Origin: an uncultured Rhodospirillaceae bacterium
Lineage (GTDB): Bacteria > Pseudomonadota > Alphaproteobacteria > Rhodospirillales > Casp-alpha2
Reading direction: 5' to 3'
NCBI GenBank assembly: GCA_913030825.1
Contig: CAJWCU010000003.1
Span: 62,001 to 126,000 of the forward strand
DNA length: 64,000 nucleotides
Shown: positions 54,866 to 63,697 of the stretch, one piece after another
How positions within the stretch are numbered: the first letter of the stretch is position 1
Layout: every line of letters begins with the position of its first letter
Translations under genes and position numbers: made by a program
The notes under the pieces: model-generated
Database searches by the model: none
What the model saw: the letters and a program-made list of their open reading frames with translations, nothing else
Told to the model about the DNA's origin: nothing

Positions 54866-55581
54866 GCGGACCGCTCTCCGGCCGCACCGCCCTGGTCACC
54901 GGCGGCACACGCGGTATCGGTCGCGCCATCGCTGAACGGCTTTCCACCGACGGCGCCCGGGTCACCGTCACCGGGACCAAACCCGACGGTCACGCACCCG
55001 AGGGCTGCGGCTACCTAGGCTGCGACTTTTTGGACGCCGAAGCGACCGCCGATTTTGCCGGAAAAGTCGCGGACTTGGGCTTCGATATCCTGGTCAACAA
55101 TGCGGGCATCAACAAGATCGCCCCCTTCGCCGAGATCGACCCCGCCGATTTCGCCGCGATCCAACAGGTCAATGTGACCGCACCGATGATGCTCTGCCGC
55201 GCCGTGATCCCCGGCATGCGAGCCAAGGGCGGGGGGCGCATCGTCAACATCTGTTCCATCTGGGGTGTTATTTCGAAGGCGCAGCGCGCTTCCTATTCAA
55301 CCAGCAAGTTCGCTATCGACGGCATGACGAAGGCGTTGTCGGCAGAAGTCGCCGGCGACGGAATCCTCGCCAATTGCGTCGCGCCGGGCTTCATCGACAC
55401 AGAGTTGACCCGAACGGTTCTGGGCGAAAAAGGCATGGCCGAACTCGCCGCCCAGGTACCGGTCAAACGCGTCGGCCAACCGGAAGAAATCGCCGCTTTG
55501 GTCGCCTGGCTGGCCGGGCCGGAAAATACATACATAAGTGGCCAATCCATCGTCATCGACGGAGGCTTCACCAATGTCTGA
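54862..55581 (+). CDS. short-chain dehydrogenase/reductase (FabG-like)
   Basis: 239-residue classical SDR with all marks intact: TGGTRGIGRA near 13, NNAGINK near 78, the serine of SIWGV, the YSTSK pair near 148-152, and PGFIDTELT. It lies between the KdsB-like and AroB-like genes, with ATGA and 8-base overlaps, and so is expected to reduce or oxidise an intermediate of the same pathway. A fatty-acid role is unlikely because no acyl genes adjoin it. The substrate is unknown. Confidence 0.85.
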   Translation: MSGPLSGRTALVTGGTRGIGRAIAERLSTDGARVTVTGTKPDGHAPEGCGYLGCDFLDAEATADFAGKVADLGFDILVNNAGINKIAPFAEIDPADFAAIQQVNVTAPMMLCRAVIPGMRAKGGGRIVNICSIWGVISKAQRASYSTSKFAIDGMTKALSAEVAGDGILANCVAPGFIDTELTRTVLGEKGMAELAAQVPVKRVGQPEEIAALVAWLAGPENTYISGQSIVIDGGFTNV

Positions 55582-56653
55582 CGGCATGACGATCCAGTCC
55601 CACAAAGGGGCATACGACGTTCTGTTCGATAAGGCCGCGCGCGACGGGCTGGCGGCGCTGGCGGCGGGCGACCGGCCGCTGCATGTCATCGTCGACGAAC
55701 GGGTCGCCGACCTGCATCGCGACAAGCTGGCCCCGTTACTCGCCGGGCCGTCGGTCCTGAAACTCGCCGCGACGGAGTCCAATAAGTCGCTGGAGAAATT
55801 TCCAGCCTATGTCGATCATCTGGTCTCCCACGGCATCCGACGCGACCATCTTCTGGTCGCCGTCGGTGGCGGTATTATCCAGGACACAACCTGCTTTCTT
55901 GCGGCAACGATGTTGCGCGGCGTCGATTGGGCATTCTGTCCGACGACCTTGCTGGCCCAAGCCGACAGCTGCATCGGCTCCAAAAGCTCGATCAATTCTG
56001 CGTCGGCGAAAAACATCCTGGGCACCTTTACCCCGCCCCGGACGATCTATCTCGATGTCGCGTTCCAGGAAACCTTGGACGGCCGGGATGTCCGGTCCGG
56101 CGTCGGCGAGATACTGAAAGTTCATGCCATCGACGGACCCGACAGTTTCCAGCGAATCGCTTCCGACTACCACCGCCTGTTCACCGAGGCGGATGTAATG
56201 CTGCGCTATGTTCGCGCCGCCCTGGAAATCAAGAAGGGCTATATCGAAGATGACGAGTTCGATCGCGGGCCGCGCAATATCTTCAACTATGGCCATACGT
56301 TCGGTCACGCCATCGAGGCGGCGACGGACTTCGGCATCCCGCATGGGATCGCCGTGACGATTGGCATGGATATGGCCAACTATGTCTCATCTCGGATCGG
56401 CGACGGCACGGAAGATCACTTTCGGCGCCTGCGTCCGACCCTGGCCGCCAACTACGCCGGCTACCAAGCCTATCCCGTACCGTTCGAACCGTTCCTCGGC
56501 GCGATCCTGAAGGACAAGAAAAACACCGGCGCGGGTTCCGTGACCATGATCCTGCCCAAAGCCGACGGACATCTCGCCAAGGCAACCCACGCAGCGGACG
56601 ACGATTTCAAATCGGCCTGTCGGTCGTTCCTGGAAGACGTGCGCGCGGCATGA
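55574..56653 (+). CDS. AroB-like sugar phosphate cyclase (3-dehydroquinate synthase family)
   Basis: 359 residues of the dehydroquinate synthase fold. VGGGIIQDTTCFLAATMLRG near 96 and the PTTLLAQADSCIGSKSSIN block near 122 are the NAD and phosphate-binding motifs. Zinc ligands fit Glu in SGVGEILK near 178, His in NYGHTFGHAIEA near 238 and His in GIPHGIAV near 256. It is not the housekeeping AroB by context. Family members use DAHP, sedoheptulose 7-phosphate or amino versions and make carbocycles. Iron-alcohol-dehydrogenase relatives (as in 8-amino-Kdo synthesis) are another option. The reaction is open. Confidence 0.82.
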   Translation: MSDGMTIQSHKGAYDVLFDKAARDGLAALAAGDRPLHVIVDERVADLHRDKLAPLLAGPSVLKLAATESNKSLEKFPAYVDHLVSHGIRRDHLLVAVGGGIIQDTTCFLAATMLRGVDWAFCPTTLLAQADSCIGSKSSINSASAKNILGTFTPPRTIYLDVAFQETLDGRDVRSGVGEILKVHAIDGPDSFQRIASDYHRLFTEADVMLRYVRAALEIKKGYIEDDEFDRGPRNIFNYGHTFGHAIEAATDFGIPHGIAVTIGMDMANYVSSRIGDGTEDHFRRLRPTLAANYAGYQAYPVPFEPFLGAILKDKKNTGAGSVTMILPKADGHLAKATHAADDDFKSACRSFLEDVRAA

Positions 56654-57612
56654 TACCCAACGACGTTCCCGTGGCCGTGACCTCGCGGTCGTTTTCCAAG
56701 CATCCGGAATTGCGGCAAGCCCTTTTGGACCGCTATCCGAACGCGACCTTCAACGATGCCGGGGAAAGCCTGCGGGGTCAGGCTTTGATCGATTTCCTGA
56801 AAGGGCATGAAAAGGCGATCACCGCGCTGGAGCCACTGGACGCGGCGCTGTTCGACGCCGTGCCTGAACTGCGCGTCGTCGGCAAGTACGGCGTCGGCCA
56901 CGACATGATCGACCTGAAGGCCATGCAGGCACGCGGCGTCAAACTGGGCTGGACCGCCGGGGTCAACCGCCGCGCCGTCGCCGAACTGGCGCTTGGTTTC
57001 GCCCTGACGCTGATCCGTCGAGTGCCGACATCGCTTGCCCTTGTTTCGGGCGGCGAATGGCGGCAGGTCACGGGCCGGCAGCTGTCCGGCCGCACGGTCG
57101 GCATCATCGGGCTCGGCAATGTCGGCAAGGATCTTGCCGGTCTGCTGCGCGCCTTCGATTGCCGCATCTTGGCCCATGACATTCATACGGACGACAATTT
57201 CTGCGCCCGAGTGGGCGTCGAGATGACGGGTCTCGATCAGCTTCTTTCCGATAGTGAAGTAATCTCCATCCATTTACCGCTGGACGATTCGACCCGCGGT
57301 ATGATCGGCGCCAATCAGCTGGCCCGCATGCGCGACGGGGCGATCTTGATCAACACCGCGCGCGGCAATCTCGTCGATGAGGCGGCGCTCGCGGCCGAAT
57401 TGGGCTCCGGGCGCCTGGGCGCCGGTGCCTTCGACGTCTTCGCAGCCGAACCCCCGGAAAACAACGCGCTCATCGGACTTGATGCCTTCCTCGCGACGCC
57501 GCACATCGGCGGCAGCACCGAAGAAGCCATTCTGGCCATGGGGCTGGCCGCGATTGAGGGATTAGACAACGCCGGGGACCCGATCACCGTCGCCCGGGGG
57601 AATCGGCCATAA
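56650..57612 (+). CDS. D-isomer 2-hydroxyacid dehydrogenase (SerA-like)
   Basis: 320-residue dehydrogenase with the NAD loop IIGLGNVGKDLAG near 155, the catalytic Arg in NTARGNLVDE near 237, Glu in FAAEPPE near 264, and His in ATPHIGGST near 282. It resembles phosphoglycerate dehydrogenases without the ACT domain. It might reduce a 2-keto acid or provide a hydroxyacid/keto building block for the aldolase route. It overlaps the AroB-like gene by ATGA and closes the cassette. The link to that pathway is inferred from the packed arrangement. Confidence 0.82.
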   Translation: MIPNDVPVAVTSRSFSKHPELRQALLDRYPNATFNDAGESLRGQALIDFLKGHEKAITALEPLDAALFDAVPELRVVGKYGVGHDMIDLKAMQARGVKLGWTAGVNRRAVAELALGFALTLIRRVPTSLALVSGGEWRQVTGRQLSGRTVGIIGLGNVGKDLAGLLRAFDCRILAHDIHTDDNFCARVGVEMTGLDQLLSDSEVISIHLPLDDSTRGMIGANQLARMRDGAILINTARGNLVDEAALAAELGSGRLGAGAFDVFAAEPPENNALIGLDAFLATPHIGGSTEEAILAMGLAAIEGLDNAGDPITVARGNRP

Positions 57613-57644
57613 CCACCGACGTCAGCATTGCCGACGCGCGGTTT

Positions 57645-59492
57645 TTGCTCGCCCGGCCGGAAGCCATCAGCGATATGCAGGCGGCGACGGTTTGGTATTT
57701 CGGGGACGATCACGAAGTCTATTGCGCGCTCCAGGCACGCCTACCGCACACACTCGCCTGGGGTGATACGGGGCGCCGACTCAATGACATCGCCGAACAA
57801 TTCACCGATGATTTTGTAAACTTGGCAGACCGCTTCGACGTCGCCGATTGGGACTGGTGGGAGAGCCGCAACATCGCCGAACGAGGGCCCTTGTCGTCGA
57901 CCTTTACCACTGAATGCTGCCGCATGATCCTATTTGGCAAATGCCTGGACCGGAAAGGCTCAAATGTCTTCATTTGCGACGCCGGTGACCTCGCCCGCGT
58001 GTTGCTCGAGGAAGCCCGCCGACGGGGCACCCCAGCGACCTGGATCGGAAAGGGAACTATCGCGCAAGCCGTCGAATTGATTGCCGAACAGACTACCGCG
58101 GCTCTTCGGTTCGCCCGTGTCGCCATACGCCGGATCGGCCGGTTGCGCCGCCTACGGGCATTGCGTCGGGCGCGGCCCGTCCCGCTAGACCGGCTGCGCC
58201 GCTGCGACATACTGTTCGCTGCCTGGACCGTGCCGGGCGACTTCCCCAGTCCGGGGCCTCGCGACGTCGCGCATTACATGGGAGCGCTACCGAGAGAACT
58301 ACGGGCGCGCGGCCTAACCGTCGGATTTCTCGCGCTGCCCTTGGACTGGATCGGTGACGGTAACGCCATCAACGCGCATGTTGCCGCGGCGGATGAAGCG
58401 GTTTTTCTGCCAGACGACGCGATCGGCGTGGGCGATATCGTGGCGATGGCCGCGCGAGCACTTTTCTCGCGCGCTTTTCCTACCGAGGACTTGAGATTCT
58501 CGGGCCAGCCGCTCGCCTCTGTCGCCCGCATGGTGATGCGGCGCGAACGTTTCGATTGGCGGGCCGTCAATGCCCGTTTGCTGGCCGGCGTCGGATCTTA
58601 CCTCGCGGGTAACGGGATTCGGCCAACAACGGTGTTCCACGTGTACGAAAATCAGACATGGGAAAAGGGACTTCGGGCGGGACTACGCCGGGCTTTGCCA
58701 GATGTCAAAATCGCCGGCGTGCACCAATCGCCGTTCTCGAAACTGTATCTAAATATGCTGCCGTCGCGGGTCGAGCTGTCGACCGGGCGGTGGCCTGACA
58801 TCGTTTTCACCCATGGCGCGCGGAGCCGCCGCCAGCTGACCTCGACCGGGGCGCCCGACGACCGCGTCATCGATGCCGGATTGTTCCGCCCCAGCGCTTT
58901 CGTGCTGCGGCCTGTGCCCGGCGCCCGGCGATCCGGCCGGCTTATCATTGCCACGGGCGTAGATTTCCATGAATGCTGCGAACTCGTTTCCAAGGCCTCG
59001 CAGGCGGCCGCACGCGCCGCCGGAGATTGGCAAGTGATTGCCAATTTCCACCCCGCGGCTGCACCAGCCTTTCGCACGAGGCTGCAACAGTTTCTCGCTG
59101 CCCAGCCGGGCAACTCGGCGAATATTGAATTCGTCGAGCGGCCGATTCCTGATTTGCTGAAGGGAGGCGCGGCAGCCATTCTATACGCCGACACCAATGC
59201 GGCGTTCGAAGCCGTTTCGAGCGGTGCCCAGGCGATCAATGTGGAACGGGACCATGCATTGTCGTTCGACAAATTGGCCGACGGATTGGCACGGCGGTTA
59301 TATACCGTGGACGAGATCGCCCTCAGCTTGGACGAGCTAACGGATGAAGATGCCTGGCCCAGCCGGAATGACGTCGCATTGGCGCTCAACGATTGTTTCA
59401 GCCCCGCCGATGCGGACAAGATCCTATCCGTTCTCGGTCTCGCGCTCGGCAATGCCGGCGGCGAACCGCTCAAGGTGATGGAGGAAAAATGA
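57645..59492 (+). CDS. unknown 615-residue glycosyltransferase-like protein
   Basis: Not assigned to a family. The last 300 residues look like a GT-B pair: KIAGVHQSPFSKLYLNMLPS near 350, IVFTHGARSRRQL, then VIANFHPAA near 460 and AAILYADTNAAFEAVSSGAQAINVE near 505-530. Two basic patches near 160-190 (RRIGRLRRLRALRRARP) precede it. The TTG start at 57645 is uncertain: the frame stays open and coding-like back to about 57609, overlapping the previous stop, but only ATA or ATT codons are available there. It ends overlapping rfbF by 4 bases. Transfer of the cassette's sugar is a guess. Confidence 0.5.
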   Translation: MLARPEAISDMQAATVWYFGDDHEVYCALQARLPHTLAWGDTGRRLNDIAEQFTDDFVNLADRFDVADWDWWESRNIAERGPLSSTFTTECCRMILFGKCLDRKGSNVFICDAGDLARVLLEEARRRGTPATWIGKGTIAQAVELIAEQTTAALRFARVAIRRIGRLRRLRALRRARPVPLDRLRRCDILFAAWTVPGDFPSPGPRDVAHYMGALPRELRARGLTVGFLALPLDWIGDGNAINAHVAAADEAVFLPDDAIGVGDIVAMAARALFSRAFPTEDLRFSGQPLASVARMVMRRERFDWRAVNARLLAGVGSYLAGNGIRPTTVFHVYENQTWEKGLRAGLRRALPDVKIAGVHQSPFSKLYLNMLPSRVELSTGRWPDIVFTHGARSRRQLTSTGAPDDRVIDAGLFRPSAFVLRPVPGARRSGRLIIATGVDFHECCELVSKASQAAARAAGDWQVIANFHPAAAPAFRTRLQQFLAAQPGNSANIEFVERPIPDLLKGGAAAILYADTNAAFEAVSSGAQAINVERDHALSFDKLADGLARRLYTVDEIALSLDELTDEDAWPSRNDVALALNDCFSPADADKILSVLGLALGNAGGEPLKVMEEK

Positions 59493-60271
59493 AAGTCGCA
59501 ATTCTTTGTGGCGGCAAAGGGACCCGCATCCGTGGTGTCGCCGATGACCTGCCGAAACCGATGATTCCCATCGGTGCCTATCCGATCCTCTGGCATATCA
59601 TGCAGGGATACGCCACTCAAGGGCACAAGGATTTCGTGCTCTGCCTGGGTTACAAAAGCGGAGCAATCAAAGATTTCTTCCTGAATTACCGCTCCAGGGT
59701 CGCCGATTTCACGATCGATTTCGATCGCGACCGGGCCATCGAGTTCCATGGCGCCGACCACGCCATTGATTGGCGTGTGACCATGGCGGAGACGGGCGAG
59801 GAAACGCTGACTGGCTCGCGCGTCAAGGCCGTCGAAAAATACATCGGCAAAGACGATACCTTTATGCTGACTTATGGCGACGGCGTCGCCGATATCGACA
59901 TCGAGGCGCTGACTAACTTCCACCAGTCCCATGGCAAGGCAATGACCGTTTGCGGCGTGCGGCCGCCGGGCCGCTTCGGAGAGATGGAACACGGCGCGGA
60001 CGGTGCGGTCATCGAGTTCAACGAGAAACCGCAAGCAACGGGCGGCCGTATTTCCGGCGGATTTTTCGTCTGCAGCCGGCGGGTCTTCGACTACCTTGAC
60101 GGCGGGCGCGACGATATCGTGTTGGAGACCGAACCCATGCGGCGCCTTGCCGCCGATGGCGAAATGATGATGTACCGGCACGACGGGTTCTGGCAGTGCA
60201 TGGACACCTATCGGGATTTCCAATTGCTGAACGATCTTTTCGCCTCAGGAACAGCCCCCTGGGTGCGCTGA
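59489..60271 (+). CDS. rfbF: glucose-1-phosphate cytidylyltransferase
   Basis: 260-residue enzyme making CDP-glucose. AILCGGKGTRIRG near 4 is the nucleotide loop, PKPMIPIGAYPILWHIMQ the sugar-phosphate contact, LTYGDGVADIDI near 128 the metal aspartate, and PPGRFGEM near 157 is characteristic of RfbF. GGAGG lies 4 bases upstream of ATG 59489. It overlaps rfbG by one base. The RfbF call is firm because of its length, motifs and neighbour. Confidence 0.93.
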   Translation: MKVAILCGGKGTRIRGVADDLPKPMIPIGAYPILWHIMQGYATQGHKDFVLCLGYKSGAIKDFFLNYRSRVADFTIDFDRDRAIEFHGADHAIDWRVTMAETGEETLTGSRVKAVEKYIGKDDTFMLTYGDGVADIDIEALTNFHQSHGKAMTVCGVRPPGRFGEMEHGADGAVIEFNEKPQATGGRISGGFFVCSRRVFDYLDGGRDDIVLETEPMRRLAADGEMMMYRHDGFWQCMDTYRDFQLLNDLFASGTAPWVR

Positions 60272-61335
60272 TGACCGACTTCTCCGCCTTCAAAGGCCGC
60301 CGTGTCTTGGTCACCGGTTCAACCGGTTTCAAGGGAAGTTGGCTCTGCACGTGGCTGGCCGACCTGGGCGCGCAAGTGACCGGCCTGGCGCTACCGCCGA
60401 CAGCCGACGCACCGCTGTTCGATCAGCTTCGCCTGGCCACGCGGATCGAACAGCATTTCATCGACATCCGCGACTTCGATGCGGTCTACGGGCTTCTTGC
60501 CCAGAGCTCGCCGGAAATTGTCATTCACCTTGCAGCCCAGGCCCTGGTTCGGCGCAGCTATTCGGAACCTCTGGAAACCTTCCACACAAACGTTTCTGGC
60601 GGGATCAACCTGCTGGAGGCCGTACGCTTGGCGCCGACGGTGCGATCGCTGGTCTTCATCACCTCCGACAAGTGTTACCGCAATATGGAATGGCAAAGGG
60701 GCTATCACGAGGACGACATTCTCGGTGGACCCGATCCTTACTCGGCCTCCAAAGGCGCTATCGAACTGGTCTTCACCGGCTATCAGGATTCCTTCTTCCG
60801 TGCCCGCCCGGACCTTGTCGCAGCGACCACCCGTGCGGGAAACGTCATCGGCGGCGGCGACATGTCGACCGACCGCATTGTGCCAGATTGCATCCGCGCC
60901 CTGCGGGCCGGTGAACCAGTCGTCCTGCGGAACCCGGGAGCAACGCGGCCGTGGCAGCATGTACTGGAACCGTTGTCTGGTTATTTGACGTTGGCCCTTT
61001 ACCAGGCCGACGGCGACGAAGCCGCCGCCGGGGCCTGGAACTTCGGGCCGGACAATGAGAATGTCCGCCCGGTCCAGGAACTCGCCGAAACGGCGGTCAC
61101 CGTCTGGGGTTCGGGCGAGGTCCGAATCGAACGAGATCCCGATGCCCCACACGAAGCGACGCTGCTCATGCTGGACAGCGGCAAGGCGAAAAACGAACTA
61201 GGCTGGCGACCACGCTGGGATTTCGCAACGGGCGTGACCCGTGCTGTCGAATGGTATAAGGGCCTGGACGACGGCCTGAACCCGATCGATCTCTGCCGCC
61301 AACAGATCGCCGAATACGGAAAGGCCGGGGAATGA
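60271..61335 (+). CDS. rfbG: CDP-glucose 4,6-dehydratase
   Basis: 354-residue extended SDR: TGSTGFKGSWLCTWL near 16 is the RfbG form of the NAD loop, ITSDKCYRN near 130 the Thr/Asp/Lys motif, and YSASK near 157-161 the Tyr/Lys pair. It yields CDP-4-keto-6-deoxyglucose, the common precursor of CDP-linked deoxysugars. No ddhC/ddhD-type C3-deoxygenation genes follow, so the product is probably a 6-deoxyhexose, not a 3,6-dideoxyhexose. ATGA overlap with the cupin gene. Confidence 0.93.
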   Translation: MTDFSAFKGRRVLVTGSTGFKGSWLCTWLADLGAQVTGLALPPTADAPLFDQLRLATRIEQHFIDIRDFDAVYGLLAQSSPEIVIHLAAQALVRRSYSEPLETFHTNVSGGINLLEAVRLAPTVRSLVFITSDKCYRNMEWQRGYHEDDILGGPDPYSASKGAIELVFTGYQDSFFRARPDLVAATTRAGNVIGGGDMSTDRIVPDCIRALRAGEPVVLRNPGATRPWQHVLEPLSGYLTLALYQADGDEAAAGAWNFGPDNENVRPVQELAETAVTVWGSGEVRIERDPDAPHEATLLMLDSGKAKNELGWRPRWDFATGVTRAVEWYKGLDDGLNPIDLCRQQIAEYGKAGE

Positions 61336-61781
61336 CCGGCATGAATACTGCCGGGGCCGGCTTGACGATCACGCCGCTGAAAATCATCAACGACGACCGC
61401 GGCGCGGTGATGCACATGCTGCGCGCCGACGCGGGAGTCTTTGTCGGGTTCGGCGAAATCTATTTTTCCGTCGTCAATCCAGGCGCGGTGAAGGCCTGGA
61501 AACGTCACCGGGAAATGACCCTAAATCTGTGCTGCGTTTCTGGGGCGATCCGTTTAGTCGTATTCGACGCGGCGGAGGGTACGGTTCGAGAAATCGATCT
61601 GGGGCCCGGGCGGCCCGAGACCTACAACCTAGTGACCGTTGCGCCGGGCCTGTGGACCGGGTTTACCTGCATCGGCGACGCACCGGCCGTGCTGGCCAAT
61701 TGTGCCAATATTCCCCACAACCCGGCCGAGGCCGAAGGCCTGCCGGCGGATACGAATGGAATTCCCTACACCTGGCCATGA
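61332..61781 (+). CDS. cupin-fold dTDP-4-dehydrorhamnose 3,5-epimerase-like protein
   Basis: 149-residue cupin protein of the RfbC/RmlC-like group. The chain reads DDRGAVMHMLR near 22, KAWKRHREMTLNLCCVSG near 54-70 and TYNLVTVAPGLWTGFTC near 98; the HREMT segment carries the catalytic-type histidine. It is expected to epimerise C3 and/or C5 of CDP-4-keto-6-deoxyglucose. It is shorter than RmlC (about 180), as in several 3,5-epimerase homologues of CDP-sugar clusters. ATG 61332 or 61341. Confidence 0.8.
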   Translation: MTGMNTAGAGLTITPLKIINDDRGAVMHMLRADAGVFVGFGEIYFSVVNPGAVKAWKRHREMTLNLCCVSGAIRLVVFDAAEGTVREIDLGPGRPETYNLVTVAPGLWTGFTCIGDAPAVLANCANIPHNPAEAEGLPADTNGIPYTWP

Positions 61782-62764
61782 CCGTCGCAAACAAAATTCA
61801 CGGATCGATCATTGTCACCGGCACGTCCAGCTTTGTCGGCGCCCATCTGGCTCATGCATTCGCATCGGCAGGTCATCGGGTGATCGCGACCCATTCGCGC
61901 CCGCGTACCGATTACGACGGAATCCGCGCCAAACGCCTTGCCTATGCGGAAGCGGGCGGCGCGGAGATGGTCCGGCTAAACATCACCGAGGACGATGCGA
62001 TCCGCAAGCTGATCGCCCGGACAGCGCCGGGCCTTTGGATTCACCACGCGGGCCATGCCGCGGACTATGCCTCAACGGATTACGACGCCGTGTTGGGCGA
62101 AGCCGTGAACGTGACACCGCTTGATGCCGTCTTCCACGGCCTAAGCGGATCAGACGGCGGAGTCATCGTCACCGGGTCCTCCGCAGAATACGCAACCGGC
62201 GACGTGGCCAACCACGAGAACGAAATCTCCCTGCCGGACATGCCGTATGGTTTGTCGAAAAAGGCGGAGACAGAGCGGGCGCGCATACTGTCCGCGGAAA
62301 CCGGCGTGCCTTGCCGGGTCGGCCGTCTCTTTATTCCGTTCGGATGGCTCGACCATCCGGCGAAGTTGCTCGCCCAGGTGATCGCCGGGCTAGGCGCCGG
62401 CGCGCCCGTGGACCTTTCGCCATGTAGCCAACGACGCGACTTCATCGGCGTCAAGGACGTTTGTTCCGCTTGGGCAGCAATGGCCGGCGATCTGGAGCGC
62501 GGTGGGTTCGACATCTTCAATATCTGTTCCGGAGAAGCCGTCGAGTTGAAAACATTGTTGGAAGGCATCGCAACGGCGATGGCCACCAACATTTCGCTGC
62601 TGCGCTTCGGCGCCCGCGAGATGCGACCGGGCGAGGCCGCCATTTCTTTCGGCAACAACGCAAAAGCCAGGGCAATACTCGGCTGGTCTCCCCGGCCGCT
62701 TGACCAGGCGCTACGCGAGGACCTGATCTCGAGCCCGGCCCAACTTACGGAAAACGCGCCGTGA
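61778..62764 (+). CDS. NAD-dependent epimerase/reductase (extended SDR)
   Basis: 328-residue extended SDR: VTGTSSFVGAHL near 13 is the cofactor loop, VTGSSAEYATG near 130 the serine segment, and YGLSK near 154-158 the intact pair. RRDFIGVKDVCSAWAAM is the usual substrate-domain motif. After RfbF, RfbG and the cupin epimerase, it should reduce the 4-keto group to give the finished CDP-6-deoxyhexose. Overlaps the cupin gene by ATGA and the next GT2 by GTGA-type contact. Confidence 0.83.
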   Translation: MTVANKIHGSIIVTGTSSFVGAHLAHAFASAGHRVIATHSRPRTDYDGIRAKRLAYAEAGGAEMVRLNITEDDAIRKLIARTAPGLWIHHAGHAADYASTDYDAVLGEAVNVTPLDAVFHGLSGSDGGVIVTGSSAEYATGDVANHENEISLPDMPYGLSKKAETERARILSAETGVPCRVGRLFIPFGWLDHPAKLLAQVIAGLGAGAPVDLSPCSQRRDFIGVKDVCSAWAAMAGDLERGGFDIFNICSGEAVELKTLLEGIATAMATNISLLRFGAREMRPGEAAISFGNNAKARAILGWSPRPLDQALREDLISSPAQLTENAP

Positions 62765-63672
62765 CCGCGGCTCAGCCAAAAGTCTCTGTGCTCATGTCTG
62801 TGCTCGACGGCGAGGAATATCTCGCGGAGGCCATGGACAGCATCCTGGGTCAGGACTTCACTGATTTCGAGTTCGTCATCGTCGACAATGCCTCGACAGA
62901 CCGAACAGCGGAGATCATCGCTTCATACGGAGACCATCGGATCGTCACCATAACCAATTCGGAGACCCTGAACCTCAGCCAGTCCCTGAACAGGGGGCTG
63001 GTTGCCGCGCGCGGCGACTATGTGGCGAGGCTGGACGCAGACGACATCGCCTTGCCGGGGCGACTGAGAAAGCAGGCGGCTTGGCTCGACGCTCATTCCG
63101 ACGTTGCGCTGGTCGCGACCGCCGCTTGCGAATTCAACGATGATACACCGCCGCCGGGCCGACCCTATCCGACGCCGCCAGCCGACCACGACGCGTTGAT
63201 GGCCGCGCTATCGACCAATAGCATCATCGCACATTCATCAATCATGTTCCGTCGTCAGCCCGTCGTTGAAATGGGTGGCTATCCGGAAACATTTACCTAC
63301 TGCATGGACTATCTGCTTTATTTCCGGCTCGCCTCAAAGACACGGCTGGCAGCCTTGCCGGAGACGCTGGTCGCGATCCGCAGCCATCCAGGCCAGATCA
63401 CGGCGCTGCCATCCTGGCGTCTGCGCCGCGAAGTCGAAGCTGTCGCCGCCTTCACCGAAGCGCTCAACTACCCGAACCTTGCGGTCCCAGTTCGCGCCGG
63501 CCTGAAACGATATCGGTCGCAGACCTCTATCCGCCTTGCCCTCATTCATGCCCGCATGGCCCATCCTGTAGCCGCCGCCGGCTGGCTGTGTCGCGCGGCT
63601 TTTTGCGCACCGTTGGCGTTCTTTCATGTCGTGCGGAATGGTTTATGCAATCGCCTGGAACATACCCAATAA
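62761..63672 (+). CDS. GT2 family glycosyltransferase
   Basis: 303-residue GT-A transferase. SVLMSVLDGEEYLAEAMDSI near 9 is the family-2 entry, VIVDNASTDRT near 40, and ARLDADDIAL near 90 the DxD motif. HSSIMFRR near 157 and GGYPETFTYCMDYLLYFRL (short parts) fit the acceptor region. No membrane helices. Being coupled to the CDP-sugar genes by a GTG overlap, it may transfer that deoxysugar to the growing glycan (inference). Confidence 0.85.
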   Translation: MTAAQPKVSVLMSVLDGEEYLAEAMDSILGQDFTDFEFVIVDNASTDRTAEIIASYGDHRIVTITNSETLNLSQSLNRGLVAARGDYVARLDADDIALPGRLRKQAAWLDAHSDVALVATAACEFNDDTPPPGRPYPTPPADHDALMAALSTNSIIAHSSIMFRRQPVVEMGGYPETFTYCMDYLLYFRLASKTRLAALPETLVAIRSHPGQITALPSWRLRREVEAVAAFTEALNYPNLAVPVRAGLKRYRSQTSIRLALIHARMAHPVAAAGWLCRAAFCAPLAFFHVVRNGLCNRLEHTQ

Positions 63673-63697
63673 CCCTCCATTCAGACCCAGGAAGAAA

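Noticed and set aside
58652-60223. 523-residue minus-strand open frame opposite the orphan glycosyltransferase and rfbF
   Set aside because: It spans two coupled + strand genes, has no motif and no ribosome site; considered a shadow.
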